This document shows positions 24,540 to 36,717 of a stretch of DNA of 64,000 bases, piece after piece. The number at the start of each line of letters is the position of its first letter. Position 1 is the stretch's first letter. The stretch covers positions 5,065,614 to 5,129,613 of the forward strand of contig NC_053120.1 in the NCBI RefSeq assembly GCF_010015445.1. Direction: 5' to 3'. The stretch is from Perca fluviatilis. Its lineage: Eukaryota > Chordata > Actinopteri > Perciformes > Percidae. The translations under genes were made by a program, and so were the position numbers. The notes under the pieces were generated by a model. That model was not told the origin of the DNA and searched no databases. It was given only the letters and a program-made list of their open reading frames with translations.

Positions 24540-25380
24540 TGAATTGCTGTTCACATCTCAGATGTTTTTCAGTAATTCTGCAGTTTCCCCCGACTGGAGA
24601 CACAACCGAGCCAAAGCTTTGTAGGCGGGAGAAATAAAATGGAGATGACGCTTTCTGTGCCCAAGCCAGAAACACAGAAACCCAAAGAATGCCTGTTGTA
24701 AGACAACTTAATAAAACTCTTAAATCAACATATTCCTTTGATTGTCACGTAAAAGTAACTGCTAGTACCTGATGCCACGTATGTGTTGACTGATATAAAG
24801 TTAGTGGAATAAATACTCCAGTCTCTATTCCCCTAAGACAGAAAATAGCCAACATGAACCCAACGTCAATCTGAATTATGATGTGAAATAAAACGGCATT
24901 ATGAGGCACAGAAAAATGTGTTTTTATTCAGCAAAGTAAGGCCAAAAACATACCAAATAAGCTCTCCTATGGAGTCTTTGAACAAACAGAATGTACAGTT
25001 TGCTAGCTAGAACCATGCCACAACAGTATATGATTAAAGGTTTTAGGCTATGTTCACATTTAGCGTCTTTTTTGAAGCAGCCAGCGTCTGTTTATAATTA
25101 TAATCCTATGGAGTAAACCCTGCTTTCAAAAAAGTCGTGAGCGCTTTTTTAAACAACTTTATTTCTGCAGCTCGGAGCGTCTTTTTAATGTTGAAAAAAG
25201 TTCAACTTTTCTGAAAAAAACCGCCCTATGTCAAGCGCTTTTTAGACAGCCGACCAATGACAAGCTGAGTAGCCAGACCTGTCATTTCCATAACAACAAG
25301 AAAAAATGAAGTCGGAGCACAGCGAGTTATATGATATGACCGGGTGCTCCCTGTTCAGGGAACTCGCTTTGTTTCATGTA
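24540..25380. other. Unassigned sequence
   Basis: 25050-25260 carries repeated AAAAA/AGCGCTTTTT motifs suggestive of a decayed DNA element. No exon recognised. Confidence 0.35.
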
Positions 25381-25386
25381 ACGTTA

Positions 25387-25390
25387 GCAC

Positions 25391-25437
<47 letters not shown>

Positions 25438-25655
25438 CTTTCTCTAGCTCGCTCCACCACTTTGTTTTATCTAATGTTAGCACCTCTCTCTCTCTCTCCC
25501 TCTGTTCTTTCTCTAGCTCGCTCCACCACTTTGTTTTATCTAATGTTAGCACCTCTCTCTCCCTCTGTTCTTTCTCTAGCTCGCTCCACCACTTTGTTTT
25601 ATCTAAAGTTAGCACCTCTCTCTCTCTCTCTCTCTCTCTCTGTTCTTTCTCTAGT
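25387..25655. repeat. CT microsatellite with about 65-bp tandem duplications
   Basis: Three to four copies of TTCTTTCTCTAGCTCGCTCC plus ACCACTTTGTTTTATCTAA, each followed by a (CT)n run. Confidence 0.9.
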
Positions 25656-25659
25656 CTAG

Positions 25660-25998
25660 AATAGATGTAATGGGGGCAGGGAAGAATCATTGTGGGGGAT
25701 TCGTGTAGAAAAGGCATGCACATGTATTGGGAAAGAAAGGGGATCAATGGGTGTGAATAGCAATGGATGGATGGAGGAATGACGCAGGGAGGTAAACGAA
25801 CAAGGGGAAGAGAAGAAAGGGTGAGTTGAGGAAAGTGAGAACAAGCAGGAGAGGAAGAGTTAACCGATTCAAGAAATCATTCCTACCACAGACAATAAAA
25901 CTTTTTAACAATTCATAGCTTTATTGTTTTAGATAAGACTCTATACACCACAATACTGCGCTTGTACAAACATAGGTTTACTTACGTCTTTATAAATA
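25660..25998. other. Unassigned purine-rich sequence
   Basis: GGA-rich stretch with no recognised gene. Confidence 0.35.
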
Positions 25999-26001
25999 CT
26001 G

Positions 26002-26202
26002 TTTAAAGGTGCTCTAAGCGATATTGGGGATGTTTTTTACAGTGTGTTCAGGGGACAGGCAGCTAGCAGATAGTGAGGAGATGTTTTTTACAGTGTGTTC
26101 AGGGGACAGGCAGCTAGCAGATAGTGAGGAGATGTTTGCTGTATGTGACAAAAAATGTTGTAGCCTAAAAAAACGTGTGACATCGCTTAGAGCACCTTTA
26201 AG
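26002..26202. mobile_element. Small inverted-repeat element with TTTAAAGGTGCTC ends
   Basis: TTTAAAGGTGCTCTAAGCGAT is mirrored by ATCGCTTAGAGCACCTTTAA. Inside is a perfect tandem duplication of about 50 bp (ATGTTTTTTACAGTGTGTTC...). Confidence 0.85.
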
Positions 26203-26274
26203 TAGATGTACATTTTTATTCGCAACTTCTACATACGTTTGTGCATTCTTTCCTTTGTATTTCTTTATCTTTAT

Positions 26275-26405
26275 TTAAAATAAGTTGTTCTTGTACTCTA
26301 TCCTATTTATTATTTCTTGTATATTCTGTATGTGTGCTGTGTGTCTGAAATTTTGCTGCTGTAGCACTGACATTTCCCAATTTGGGATCAATAAAGTCTA
26401 TCTTA
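26275..26405 (+). mobile_element. 3' tail of a Rex-like non-LTR retrotransposon
   Basis: CCCAATTTGGGATCAATAAA followed by GTCTATCTTATTT is the characteristic 3' end of a fish Rex-type LINE. Confidence 0.55.
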
Positions 26406-26409
26406 TTTA

Positions 26410-27140
26410 ATATAATCTAATCTAGCCAGGTTATTATTAGGTTTGACAGGTGATTAGAAGTGTTTTACCAGTTACTTTAATCTTATTAGTTGTGCAGGAG
26501 GAAAATTCAGATTTAACGCAGATTTTTTTCCTCCGGTTGTGTAGCAACCAAAAGCAGACTTTGACCGAGCAATGCTGACGTGTACCCTGAACCTTCCTGT
26601 TATTTCGGCTGCAGAACCTGGGTTTGCTCGTTATTTATGTCTGCTGCTTCCTCCCAAACAGCCTTTTAATGTGATTTCATTCAGGACCCCATGTCAGCTG
26701 AGATGATTTGCCGGCAGGCTTTGGTTTTTCTATAAATGAACAACGCTTTTGATCCTGTCTTATAAAGTGGAGTTGGCTCTGGCCCGCTGTGGAGAAGAGG
26801 TGAATAATCCACTTCCAGCTCTGCAGCCACAGTCTGCGTCCCAAACGTCTGGAGCCAGTGTGTTTCTGGGTGCTGTTAAAGAGATTCAGATCCTGTTTTC
26901 CTTCATGCCTCTTGTTCTCTTGGCATCATTAAAGCAAAAACAATGGCGCTCAGAGTAAATAGCCATGGAAACGCAGAGGGCGCTGCAGCTAAACACGGGG
27001 GCCAGCCAGAGGTTTTTTTTCACCAGTGTGAGCGGCTCTTTCCCCACTGAAATCGCCGTCACAGGCTGAATGCAACACACTCGTCCTGACCTCGTCTTAA
27101 TGTGCACTAAACACTCAGTTTAATCCTCGCTGTGCACATT
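26410..27140. other. Non-repetitive sequence, candidate regulatory block
   Basis: 26540-27110 is free of repeats and balanced in composition. No exon could be supported. Confidence 0.25.
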
Positions 27141-27154
27141 ACGGGATGTACATT

Positions 27155-27790
27155 CAATTTCAATTCATTGTTATTTATAGTGAATTATCACCATGGACCA
27201 GACTACTTCACAACAAAAACTGAAAATGTACAATTTAGCCAATATAAAAGGCGGAATTAAATATAAAATATCAAATCAACGACACAAAAAGGAATGTAAT
27301 TGGAATACCACAAGTTAAAATTGTTAAGACATGAAACAAAAACAACGAATGATAATGCATAATAAAATAAACAATAAAACAATGGTTCAAAAGTTATGGA
27401 TTTTAAACATGTCCGTAATACTTTGAATAAAGAAATGTTTTAAGTCTTGATTTAAAAATATCCACTGAGCCTGCCTCCCTAACGTTGGATGGAAGAGCAT
27501 TCCAGAGGGAGGGTTGCGCGAAAGGCAAAGGCCCGGTGATCAGCTGATCTTTTTTTTAATATTTAGAACGATCAGAAGACCAGCATCCACAGAACAAAGG
27601 GGGCATGTTGGGATATACGGTGTAAGTAGCTCACTTAAGTAGGCAGGCGCAAGTCCCTTTAAGGCTTTATAAGTCAAAAGAAGAACCTTAAAATCAGCCC
27701 TGGCTTGCACAGGTAACCAATGTAGAGCAGCCAGAACTGATAGAAATGTGGCTAAATTTTTTTGTCTTACATTGTGCTTTTGCACAGCAT
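27155..27790 (-). mobile_element. 3' end of a non-LTR retrotransposon, minus strand
   Basis: The minus strand reads LAALHWLPVQARADFKVLLL then TYKALKGLAPAYLSELL, a hallmark of the C-terminal region of fish LINE reverse transcriptases. It is truncated and frame-disrupted. Confidence 0.8.
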
Positions 27791-27799
27791 CAAATCCAT

Positions 27800-28855
27800 T
27801 TTAGAGAGTTAGAAAGTAGGTAGAAAGGTCTCTTTGTTAGAGTCTCGAAGCTAACACATCACATAGTTGGGTGTTTTTTTTGTTTGTCTCGTCTTTTATT
27901 CCCCCCCCACCGTATTAAAGTTGGCGGACAGGAAAAAGCCATCGCACGGCCTCCATCCATCGGTGCAGTTCCATCCCAAAAAGACCCTGATGGGAGGCTG
28001 GCACCAAGCTAAAGACTCCCCACCAGCCGAGCCTCCGCTGCCACCTCCTTCGCACCGCACCATCCTTCACTCACATTCAGCTGCTGCCGCCACATCTGGG
28101 AATGATTTTATTAAAACCCCAAAGAGCGAGGGAAAGTGAGAGGAGGCAGATGAAGTCGACGTTTAGATACCCTCCACCCCCTTGTAATGTCTTCTGTCTC
28201 TTGTGACACATGGAGATCTGCAAACGTTAACGGTCTTTCCTTTATGCTTTTTTTCTGAGTTCCCATTAGAAGTGAAAACTGCTTATTAGCTCTGATTTAT
28301 TTTTGTTGCCTTGCGGTTTGAACCGACTGAGCCTCCTGCCGGGGACCACTTGCACATTGTTGATTTTGCAGCTGTGACTGTGTGCTTAAGGTTTGTGATC
28401 TACAGATGGGAGTTTTGAATTAGGTTTCTTTTAGTCTCGCATAGGCAGGCATGTGTAGCTCGGCGTCAATAACTTCGTCACTTCTCTCCTAAACTGATCA
28501 GCTGTTTTCAAGGGAGTCACTTAACCAGTCAGAATCGGCCACGTATTTCACAAGCCAATCACAGCACGACAGCCATGTTTTAAATGCGTTCTCTCCTCTG
28601 TGGCTGTCAGTGTCATGTTTAGGCAAGAGTGTGACCCGTCCTCCTCCCCTTCCACCTCCAGGCATCTTCACCCACGGCACTCTCGGCCTTCTTCCGGCTG
28701 ACCGCTCCCTTCGACTGCCTCGTTCCGGTCTTCATGCCCATTCACCACCAGTGTCTAGACTCCATCGGGGAATATGTTTGGGTTTTCTAACCATTTAAAA
28801 AAGATATACATTTTATACGATGGAGTCTAATCTCCAAAGACTCTGTATAATTCAT
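27800..28855. other. Non-repetitive sequence, no gene recognised
   Basis: Several open but short frames without family resemblance. Confidence 0.3.
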
Positions 28856-28861
28856 ATTTGG

Positions 28862-29066
28862 CATTTCCCCCTCTCATTCCCCCTGCTCTGGTTTTTCCCC
28901 CTGCTCTGGTGTTTCCCCCTCTCATTCCCCCTGCTCTGGCGTTTCCCCCTCTCATTCCCCCTGCTCTGGCGTTTCCCCTCTCATTCCCCCTGCCATGCGT
29001 TTCCCCCTCTCATTCCCCCTGCTCTGGCGTTTCCCCCTCTCATTCCCCCTGCTCTGGCGTTTCCCC
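28862..29066. repeat. 30-bp minisatellite, about 7 copies
   Basis: Unit GTTTCCCCCTCTCATTCCCC plus CTGCTCTGGC, with one shorter GCCATGCG variant. Strongly pyrimidine-biased on the + strand. Confidence 0.95.
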
Positions 29067-29190
29067 TTCTTAATGAAGCTTTTCTTGCATTGGAAAGTCT
29101 TACTGAATATTGTTTCAGTCACTAATTTGAAGTCACCTTTTGCAGCATATTCACATATGAAGTTTGGTTAGCAATACTGTTCTTTGTTTA

Positions 29191-29501
29191 TTTAAAGGTG
29201 CAGTAGGTAAGACTTATAAAACTAACTTTCTGTCATATCTGCTGACACTGACCCTATGTTGCAGTAGAACTACATGAAGCAGGTCATTTATAAAACAATC
29301 TGGCTCCACCTACAGCCTGGAGTGTGATTTGCAAAAAATCACTGCTCATGCACACGCATTATTTCTCCCTTGTGGGGGGAGGGGCTTAGGAGACCATTTT
29401 GGGCTTCAGCGGAAAGGGGGGGAGGGACTGAGAAGTTGTCGATGTTCAAATGTTTGGGCTAAGTCCTGGATCTTCACAATCCCACCTACAGCACCTTTAA
29501 A
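29191..29501. mobile_element. Inverted-repeat DNA element with TTTAAAGGTGC ends
   Basis: TTTAAAGGTGCAGTAGGTAAG at the left is mirrored by the CCCACCTACAGCACCTTTAAA end. A partial relative is at 15998-16150. A poly-T run follows at 29507-29528. Confidence 0.8.
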
Positions 29502-29529
29502 GCTGTATTTTTTTTTTTTTTTTTTTTTG

Positions 29530-30730
29530 GGTGTATGTGTTTATTACATCACTCTGTATTTTAATCGTTCGCTCTCTCACCCCTCAGCAGGCTGTGCTTT
29601 GGAGACAGCCAGTCTTTACATTTTCTGCTTGATAAATTTCCCCCAAAATGAATCTCTGAGCTGTGTTTTCTCTGAACGTCGGCCCAACTGTTTAGTCCGT
29701 CGTTACGAGCCTTGCGGTGTGAGGAGAACTGATTAGTCACTGGAAAATAACATGGAAATAAATATAGTTCCATCTCTGAAAAAATAAATTGGGGTTATTT
29801 TACACACTTGTTAAAAGTTTCTTGATGTATTTAGTTTTGGTTAGCAGTGTGAGAACAGTAGCGCGTGGCCTTCTCTCGCTCATTAATCTATTTTAAGGGT
29901 GAAGTGTAACGTAATCTGTTGCAGGGACTTTGGCATTGAGTGCGATTTTATTATGAACATTTGCAATGAATCTCAATTATATGGATTCAGTGTGTGTGGT
30001 CAGACTTAATGTGGCTCGCAGTCTCCGTGCCATGCTCGCTAATAACAGCAGTGAGACCTCTGAAGTCTGCAGAAACCAGCTGTCGGAGTAATTTAATGCT
30101 GTTTCAAATCATCACACTCCATTTTATTGTTTAAAATACATACAAACTGATCTGTACTGTTTTGTATTTGCTTATTTTCTCTAAATGTTTAATCTGATGT
30201 GAAAGCAACTATTGGTTGGTTCAAAAATCTGTAATTGCAGGTTTAAATCTTAGACAGCAGGATAAATATGCATGACGTGTCTCCAATTTCTCCTCTTGCA
30301 CAAAAGTGAAGCCAAAATATCTAATATTTGTGTGCTGCCATCTTGTAATGTTGGAGCCAGAGTCTGCGGAGATAGTGATCGGGGCGGCTGACCGCGGTAT
30401 CCAAGTCCCGCCTAATACACCTGTCCGACCAATCGCGAGTTAATCCCAGCTGTCAATCATAATGTTTCAGCCCGTCTTTATAGCATCGAATGACATCAAT
30501 AACATCAAACTGAAGAGAAAAATGAACACTTGAACAAACATCAGCGTGATCAGAAGTAGCTTGATTATGTAAAAGAAATCCTAAGTATTTTGGTCAATAT
30601 TGAAATCCCTATTATTTCACACAATGACTCATTGACTTTTGGAAAGATGTTGCATTTATTAAAGTTAAAAAAGCAGTGAAACAGTTTAACAAATCAACAG
30701 GGAAAACACCTTGAACTGTGACATGTTGCT
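29530..30730. other. Unassigned sequence
   Basis: No exon, RNA gene or known repeat recognised. 29550-29760 is non-repetitive. Confidence 0.3.
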
Positions 30731-30732
30731 TC

Positions 30733-31015
30733 ATACTTTCAGTGGTAGAAGAAGTATTCAGATCCTTTAAGTAAGTAAAAGTACCAACACCGCACAGTAG
30801 AAAACACTCAGTTACAAGTAAAAGTCCTGCATTGAAAATGTTGCTCAAGTAAAAGTATGTAAGTATCATCAGGAAAATGTAGGCTACTTAAAGTATTAAA
30901 AGTAAAAATACTGGAAACGATCCAAACTGTTATGTGATTAAACGTAATCGTAAAACATTGTATTTTATAAACTACAAATACATGAAAAGTTATTAAAAAA
31001 AGTCATAGTATAGTT
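30733..31015 (+). mobile_element. hAT-like MITE fragment (GTGGTAGAAGAAGTATTCAG family)
   Basis: Starts CAGTGGTAGAAGAAGTATTC and AGATCCTTTAAGTAAGTAAA, with repeated AGTAAAAGTA motifs. A longer copy in reverse orientation is at 43950-44352. Confidence 0.75.
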
Positions 31016-31150
31016 TGTCATAAAAAGTCGTCATGCATCAATCATCAGGTATCAATCATTTTCATTTTGGCCACAGACACAACATCGCATCCATACTGTT
31101 CTTGTTACACCAGAATCTAAAATGTGAAGTTGCAATCAGCTTCATGGGAC

Positions 31151-31678
31151 TTAAAGGTGCTCTAACCTGGTTAAAATCTGCACGGCTTTCTACGTCACTA
31201 GCCGAAACGAGGGGCCTAGGGGGCTAGCTAGCGCTAGCATGCTAGCTCGTTCTCAATGGCAAAACACTGCTACAACACACACAAATTCACCCTAATCTAC
31301 AAAATAAATTGTGTAGAACTACTTCCATGTCCCTATTCTGCAGGTATTCCACGCAGAGTTGGAAGTGCGTCCTCATTTAGAAGAAGTCTCCCGGCTAATC
31401 CTGCCTTGTACAGGCCGAAGTTGGAGAAACAGCTAGCTAGCTCATGTAGTCCTTACCTAGCTGCTGCGCATGTGCGACTGACAACAAAGATGTTACAGAA
31501 GTTGCGAGGTCTCACTCTGTAGCTAAAACAGAGACCTGAACACAGGGTGAAAAGAGGAGCTGCAGCAATGTGCAGTACATCAACAATATGGTGTTTTTTG
31601 AAAATTAAACCATGTAAACCTGTTCTGATACAATCTCAAATTACAATTATGAAAATGAGCATAATATGGCCACTTTAA
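31151..31678. mobile_element. Inverted-repeat DNA element (CATAATATGG family), copy 1
   Basis: Ends TTAAAGGTGCTC and GAGCATAATATGGCCACTTTAA. The interior GCTAGCGCTAGCATGCTAGC and CACTGCTACAACACACACAA blocks recur at 52856-53539. Confidence 0.75.
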
Positions 31679-31679
31679 A

Positions 31680-32455
31680 GTAAATAGTATGGCCTAATTT
31701 GATCCTTTCTTTTTCTTGCCTGTGTGAAACCAGGCCTCAGCTGGTTTTTAGTCGAGCTGAGAAGGGCCGGTTCAGACCGCTGCAACTTTTCCCTCAAACA
31801 TCCTAAAAACTGTTTCATCTCGTCAAAAATCTTTGGTCTGAACTGGGCTTTAAAGTGCTTAAAATAAATTGACATTTGAACACGTTTTGCCAAAATGTAA
31901 TGTGAAAAATAATCTGTTTTCTGGATTTCATTGTTTGTTTGTTTTAAGCCAAAATCGATCAGAACTACCTAAAATGACAGAAACAATTCTTGGGAAAATT
32001 TATTTGATGTGTACTTTAATTTATTTAGTTCGTCCCATATCCCATCAACCCCTTGGTTTAAAGCATAGATTGTAAGTGAAGCCAAAACATCTGGCTCGCC
32101 CGCTGGTTATTAAAATTAAAATGATCTGACCCTTGACGTTGAATATAATAAACTCTGTGCAGTGAAGGTTTTATCTATCTCCCTTTTCGTTCTGTCCGTG
32201 ATTTTAATTAGCTCCTGGGGATATTTTTAGTGGCTCTCTTGATGATTTAATTAGGTTTACAAATTATAATTTTTAACCACCACGTCTACCGTGGACCGTG
32301 GCAGCACAATAAACACAATCAGACATTCCCCCGGCAGAACTGCATTAGGGGTTTGGCACTGCCAGAGAGCAGGGCTGGAAAATGTCGAGCTAGCTGGCAT
32401 CAAGGAGCTCCTGTTACCGGTAAAGGGGGAAAAACTCCCAGCGCTCTGCCAATCC
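31680..32455. other. Non-repetitive sequence, candidate conserved non-coding element
   Basis: 32110-32420 contains ATTTTAATTAGCTCC and GATGATTTAATTAGG (homeodomain-like TAATTA cores) in non-repetitive sequence. This is appearance only. Confidence 0.3.
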
Positions 32456-32457
32456 TG

Positions 32458-32468
32458 AACACACACAA

Positions 32469-32507
<39 letters not shown>

Positions 32508-32550
32508 CACACACACACTCACACACACACAGTCACACACTCACATGCAA
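32458..32550. repeat. (CA)n microsatellite
   Basis: CA run with CACTCACACTCA interruptions. Confidence 0.95.
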
Positions 32551-32667
32551 ACTCCCTATTACGCTCCTATTCCTGTAGAGATGGATTTTTAACCCTCAAA
32601 AAGATGAAGCCAAGAGGGGTTAGCAACCTGCCATGGCAACAAAACAGCCTTTAATGGACTAGAGAAA

Positions 32668-33789
32668 GGGACAACATAGCCCCCTCTGTACCCAGATACT
32701 TCAGGTCCTAATCCTGGGACACCATAGCCCCCCCTCTGTACCCAGATACTTCAGGTCCTAATCCTGGGACAACATAGCCCCCCTCTGTACCCAGATACTT
32801 CAGGTCCTAATCCTGGGACAACATAGCCCCCTCTGTACCCAGATACTTCAGGTTCTAATCCTGGGACAACATAGCCCCCCTCTGTACCCAGATACTTCAG
32901 GTCCTTCTCCTGGGACAACATAGCCCCCCTCTGTACCCAGATACTTCAGGTCCTAGTCCTGGGACAACATAGCCCCCCCTCTGTACCCAGATACTTCAGG
33001 TCCTAATCCTGGGACAACATAGCCCCCTCTGTACCCAGATACTTCGGGTCTAATCCTGGGACAACATAGCCCCCCTCTGTACCCAGATACTTCAGGTCCT
33101 AATCCTGGGACACCATAGCCCCCCTCTGTACCCAGATACTTCAGGTCCTAATCCTGGGACAACATAGCCCCCCTCTGTACCCAGATACTTCAGGTCCTAA
33201 TCCTGGGACAACATAGCCCCCCTCTGTACCCAGATACTTCAGGTCCTAATCCTGGGACAACATAGCCCCCCTCTGTACCCAGATACTTCAGATCCTAATC
33301 CTGGGACAACATAGCCCCCCTCTGTACCCAGATACTTCAGGTCCTAATCCTGGGACAACATAGCCCCCTCTGTACCCAGATACTTCAGGTCCTACTCCTG
33401 GGACAACATAGCCCCCCTCTGTACCCAGATACTTCAGGTCCTAATCCTGGGACAACATAGCCCCCTCTGTACCCAGATACTCAGGTCCTTCTCCTGGGAC
33501 AACATAGCCCCCCTCTGTACCCAGATACTTCAGGTCCTACTCCTGGGACAACATAGCCCCCCTCTGTCCCCAGATACTTCAGGTCCTAATCCTGGGACAA
33601 CATAGCCCCCCTCTGTACCCAGATACTTCAGGTCCTACTCCTGGGACAACATAGCCCCCCTCTGTACCCAGATACTTCAGGTCCTAATCCTGGGACAACA
33701 TAGCCCCCCTCTGTCCCCAGATACTTCAGGTCCTAATCCTGGGACAACATAGCCCCCCTCTGTACCCAGATACTTCAGGTCCTAATCCT
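32668..33789. repeat. 49-bp minisatellite, about 23 copies
   Basis: Unit GGGACAACATAGCCCCCCTC plus TGTACCCAGATACTTCAGGT and CCTAATCCT. Copies are very similar, differing mainly in C-run length and AAT/ACT/TTC near the end, which indicates recent expansion. Confidence 0.97.
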
Positions 33790-34124
33790 TTCTGAGTCTA
33801 ATAACGGGCTTTGAGTTTGTTCCCAGATAATAAGACTCAGTGGGGTAAAAGTTAGAGCATCGTGAGCCTGGAAAAACTGTTCTAATGCCTTTCTTTTTTC
33901 CCCTTCCTTCTCTCGTATTGGATTGTGCTCCGATGTTGGAAAAGTCTTGCAGAATTAAGATGATTTCATTTCACGGGCACGTCGTGTTGCAATAAATTCA
34001 GCCTTTTCTCTTTCTGTGGGTGACCTCTGGATGAGCCGCTGCGGCCGCCGTCTCTCCTCCAACTCTCCTCCTCGGCTCCAGATTGGTTTTCAGTTGTCAG
34101 TGTAGGTGATGCACTTGTATCCAA

Positions 34125-34749
34125 CTCTGTGTGTGTGTGTCTGTGTCTGTCTGTGTGTACGTGTGTGCGTCTGTCTGTCTGTGTGTGCGTGTGTGTTTGC
34201 ATATGCGTGTGTACGTGTGTACATGTGTGTGCATGCGTCTGTCTGTCTGTCTGTGTGTGCGTGTGTGTTTGCATATGTGTGTGTACGTGTGTACATGTGT
34301 GCGCGTGCGTCTGTCTGTGTCTGTCTGTGTGTACGTGTGTGCGTCTGTCTGTCTGTGTGTCTGTCTGTGTGTGTGTGTGTACATGTGTGTGCATGCGTCT
34401 GTCTGTCTGTCTGTCTGTGTGTGCGTGTGTGTTTGCATATGCGTGTGTACGTGTGTACATGTGTGTGCGTGCGTCTGTCTGTGTCTGTCTGTGTGTACGT
34501 GTGTGCGTCTGTCTGTCTCTCTGTCTGTCTGTGTGTGTGTGTGTGTACATGTGTGTGCGTGCATCTGTCTGTCTGTCTGTCTGTCTGTGTGTGCGTGTGC
34601 ATGTGTGTTTGCATATGCGTGTGTATGTGTGTACATGTGTACATGTGTGTGCATGCGTCTGTCTCTGTCTGTGTGTACGTGTGTGCGTCTGTCTGTCTGT
34701 CTGTCTGTGTGTTTGTGTGTGTGTGTACATGTGTGTGCGTGCGTCAGTC

Positions 34750-34780
<31 letters not shown>

Positions 34781-34803
34781 ACATGTGTGTGCGTGCGTCA
34801 GTC

Positions 34804-34842
<39 letters not shown>

Positions 34843-34871
34843 GTGTGTACATGTGTGTGTCGTCGTCTGTC

Positions 34872-34914
<43 letters not shown>

Positions 34915-34939
34915 ATGTGTGTGCGTGCGTCTGTCTGTC

Positions 34940-35031
<92 letters not shown>

Positions 35032-35046
35032 GCGTCGTCTGTGTGT

Positions 35047-35102
<56 letters not shown>

Positions 35103-35148
35103 GTTTGTGTGTGTGTGTGTGTCTGTGTAAGTGTGTCGTCTGTCTGTC

Positions 35149-35187
<39 letters not shown>

Positions 35188-35205
35188 GTGTGTGTGTGTG
35201 TGCCT
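34125..35205. repeat. Compound GT/GTCT microsatellite, about 1.1 kb
   Basis: GT runs mixed with (GTCT)n and repeated TGTACATGTGTGTGCGTGCG blocks. The long frames on both strands consist only of Cys-Val or His-Thr and are not genes. Confidence 0.97.

Positions 35206-35246
<41 letters not shown>
35206..35246. repeat. Poly-T run of about 40 bp
   Basis: Uninterrupted T run directly following the GT array. Confidence 0.95.
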
Positions 35247-35249
35247 CCC

Positions 35250-36700
35250 CACACATCCCAAGAAATCTCATCTGGTTTGATTTTAAGTGGGGAATTATAT
35301 TGTGGTTTGGGTTTTTTTTTTTCAAACTCTGTCAAATATAGACTAGTTATAAAGTGTTGTCATCAGCAATATACTTTGGCTTCAGTCTCTCCTGCTGATT
35401 ATTGGTTATTGACAAATGGCTCTGGCTAACGTGTTCAGAAGTCAGCCAACGTTTCTCCTTCATGAGGACTCTGGAGGTTGGCCGCGTGTGGCCAAAAGTA
35501 TGTGGACAGTCAAACGTTGCAGCTCGCAGTCGGTGTTCCAGTTTCATCCAGTTTCATCCAGTTCATCCTGAAGTTGTTGGATGCAAGGGGGGTAAGCTTC
35601 GCTTCAGAACTCGAACCTCCTATGGCGCCATTTTGACGCTACAAAGAGATCACCTCCCGTTAGCATTCCACTGACTAGCATACATTTTGGCGCCACTTTG
35701 ACAGAGAATAACTTTACATCTGAAGCGTTTAAAGACTCTATTTGTCCGTTGTTTATTTCTAAAGAAACACGACAATGTATAAAAGGCTCCATTACCTTGT
35801 ACCTCACGTTATGGCTCCGTAGCAGACGCTTTTATAACAATAGGCTAACGATTGTGTCATAACCAAGTGACTTACTGTCACATATTAGAGGAATTACCGT
35901 ATAGTACAGGAGAAGGTCACAGGCAGTTTGGACTTCCATTAGCTGTTTAGGTTTAATTACTAATGTTAACTAGCATGTTAGTTAGCAATAATTAGCCTGT
36001 GCCTATGTTATCTCCTTACATATACCCACGCTCTCCGTCTCTGTAAGATTGGGAATGATTGAGATTTCTCTCGGCACAGCTACCAGAAGACTTCACACTT
36101 TCAGACACGTTGCTCACGTCACATCTATGTTGTCTCTGTCAGTTGGAGGCTGCGCAGTAAAGCAAGAGATCACCGGAAAAGTGCTTCTAATATCCTTCAC
36201 TGGTCTCCGTCCAGAGACACGGGGTCTAGTGGTCCATTATATATATGTCAATGGTTGGATGGGGTCGAGGTCAAACAGCTGTTCACATAGACACCCCGTG
36301 TATGTACAATTTTAACACGTCTTCATACATAAAAGACAGAAAAGGTCGATTTTCAATGACTCTCAAAACGACATATTTACTGCTGCACGGTGGCCGTTTT
36401 AAACACGAGACCACGGGGGGAAATGTATTCATGTGACCGTCGTGTATAAAGTAACGGCCACCGTTTTAAACATTTAGTAAACCTTTGGAATATCTAAAAC
36501 TCATTTAACTTCATAGATAGATATAAATAGACTTTTATTTTTTTCTTTTACTACGATTTTGTCTAATTTTTTTGTCACTTTTTCCGACCATTTTCCACAC
36601 TTTTTAAAAAAGATTTTTGTCACTTTTTCCAACATTATTGCCGCTTACGTCGCATCTTTTTATATTTTTTTGACGCTTTTTATTAAAGCGGAACAAGACA
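35250..36700. other. Repeat-derived and unassigned sequence
   Basis: 35590-36480 has the texture of a fish interspersed repeat (GGCGCCATTTTGACGCTAC/TTGGCGCCACTTTGACAG). 36560-36670 holds piggyBac-family interior motifs (TTTGTCACTTTTTCC). No exon recognised. Confidence 0.4.
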
Positions 36701-36717
36701 GCACCAGCAGTGATAGA

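Noticed and set aside
33966..35430. Open frames above 400 codons on both strands
   Set aside because: They translate only to Cys-Val or His-Thr repeats from the GT/GTCT microsatellite and are mirrored on the other strand; no gene.
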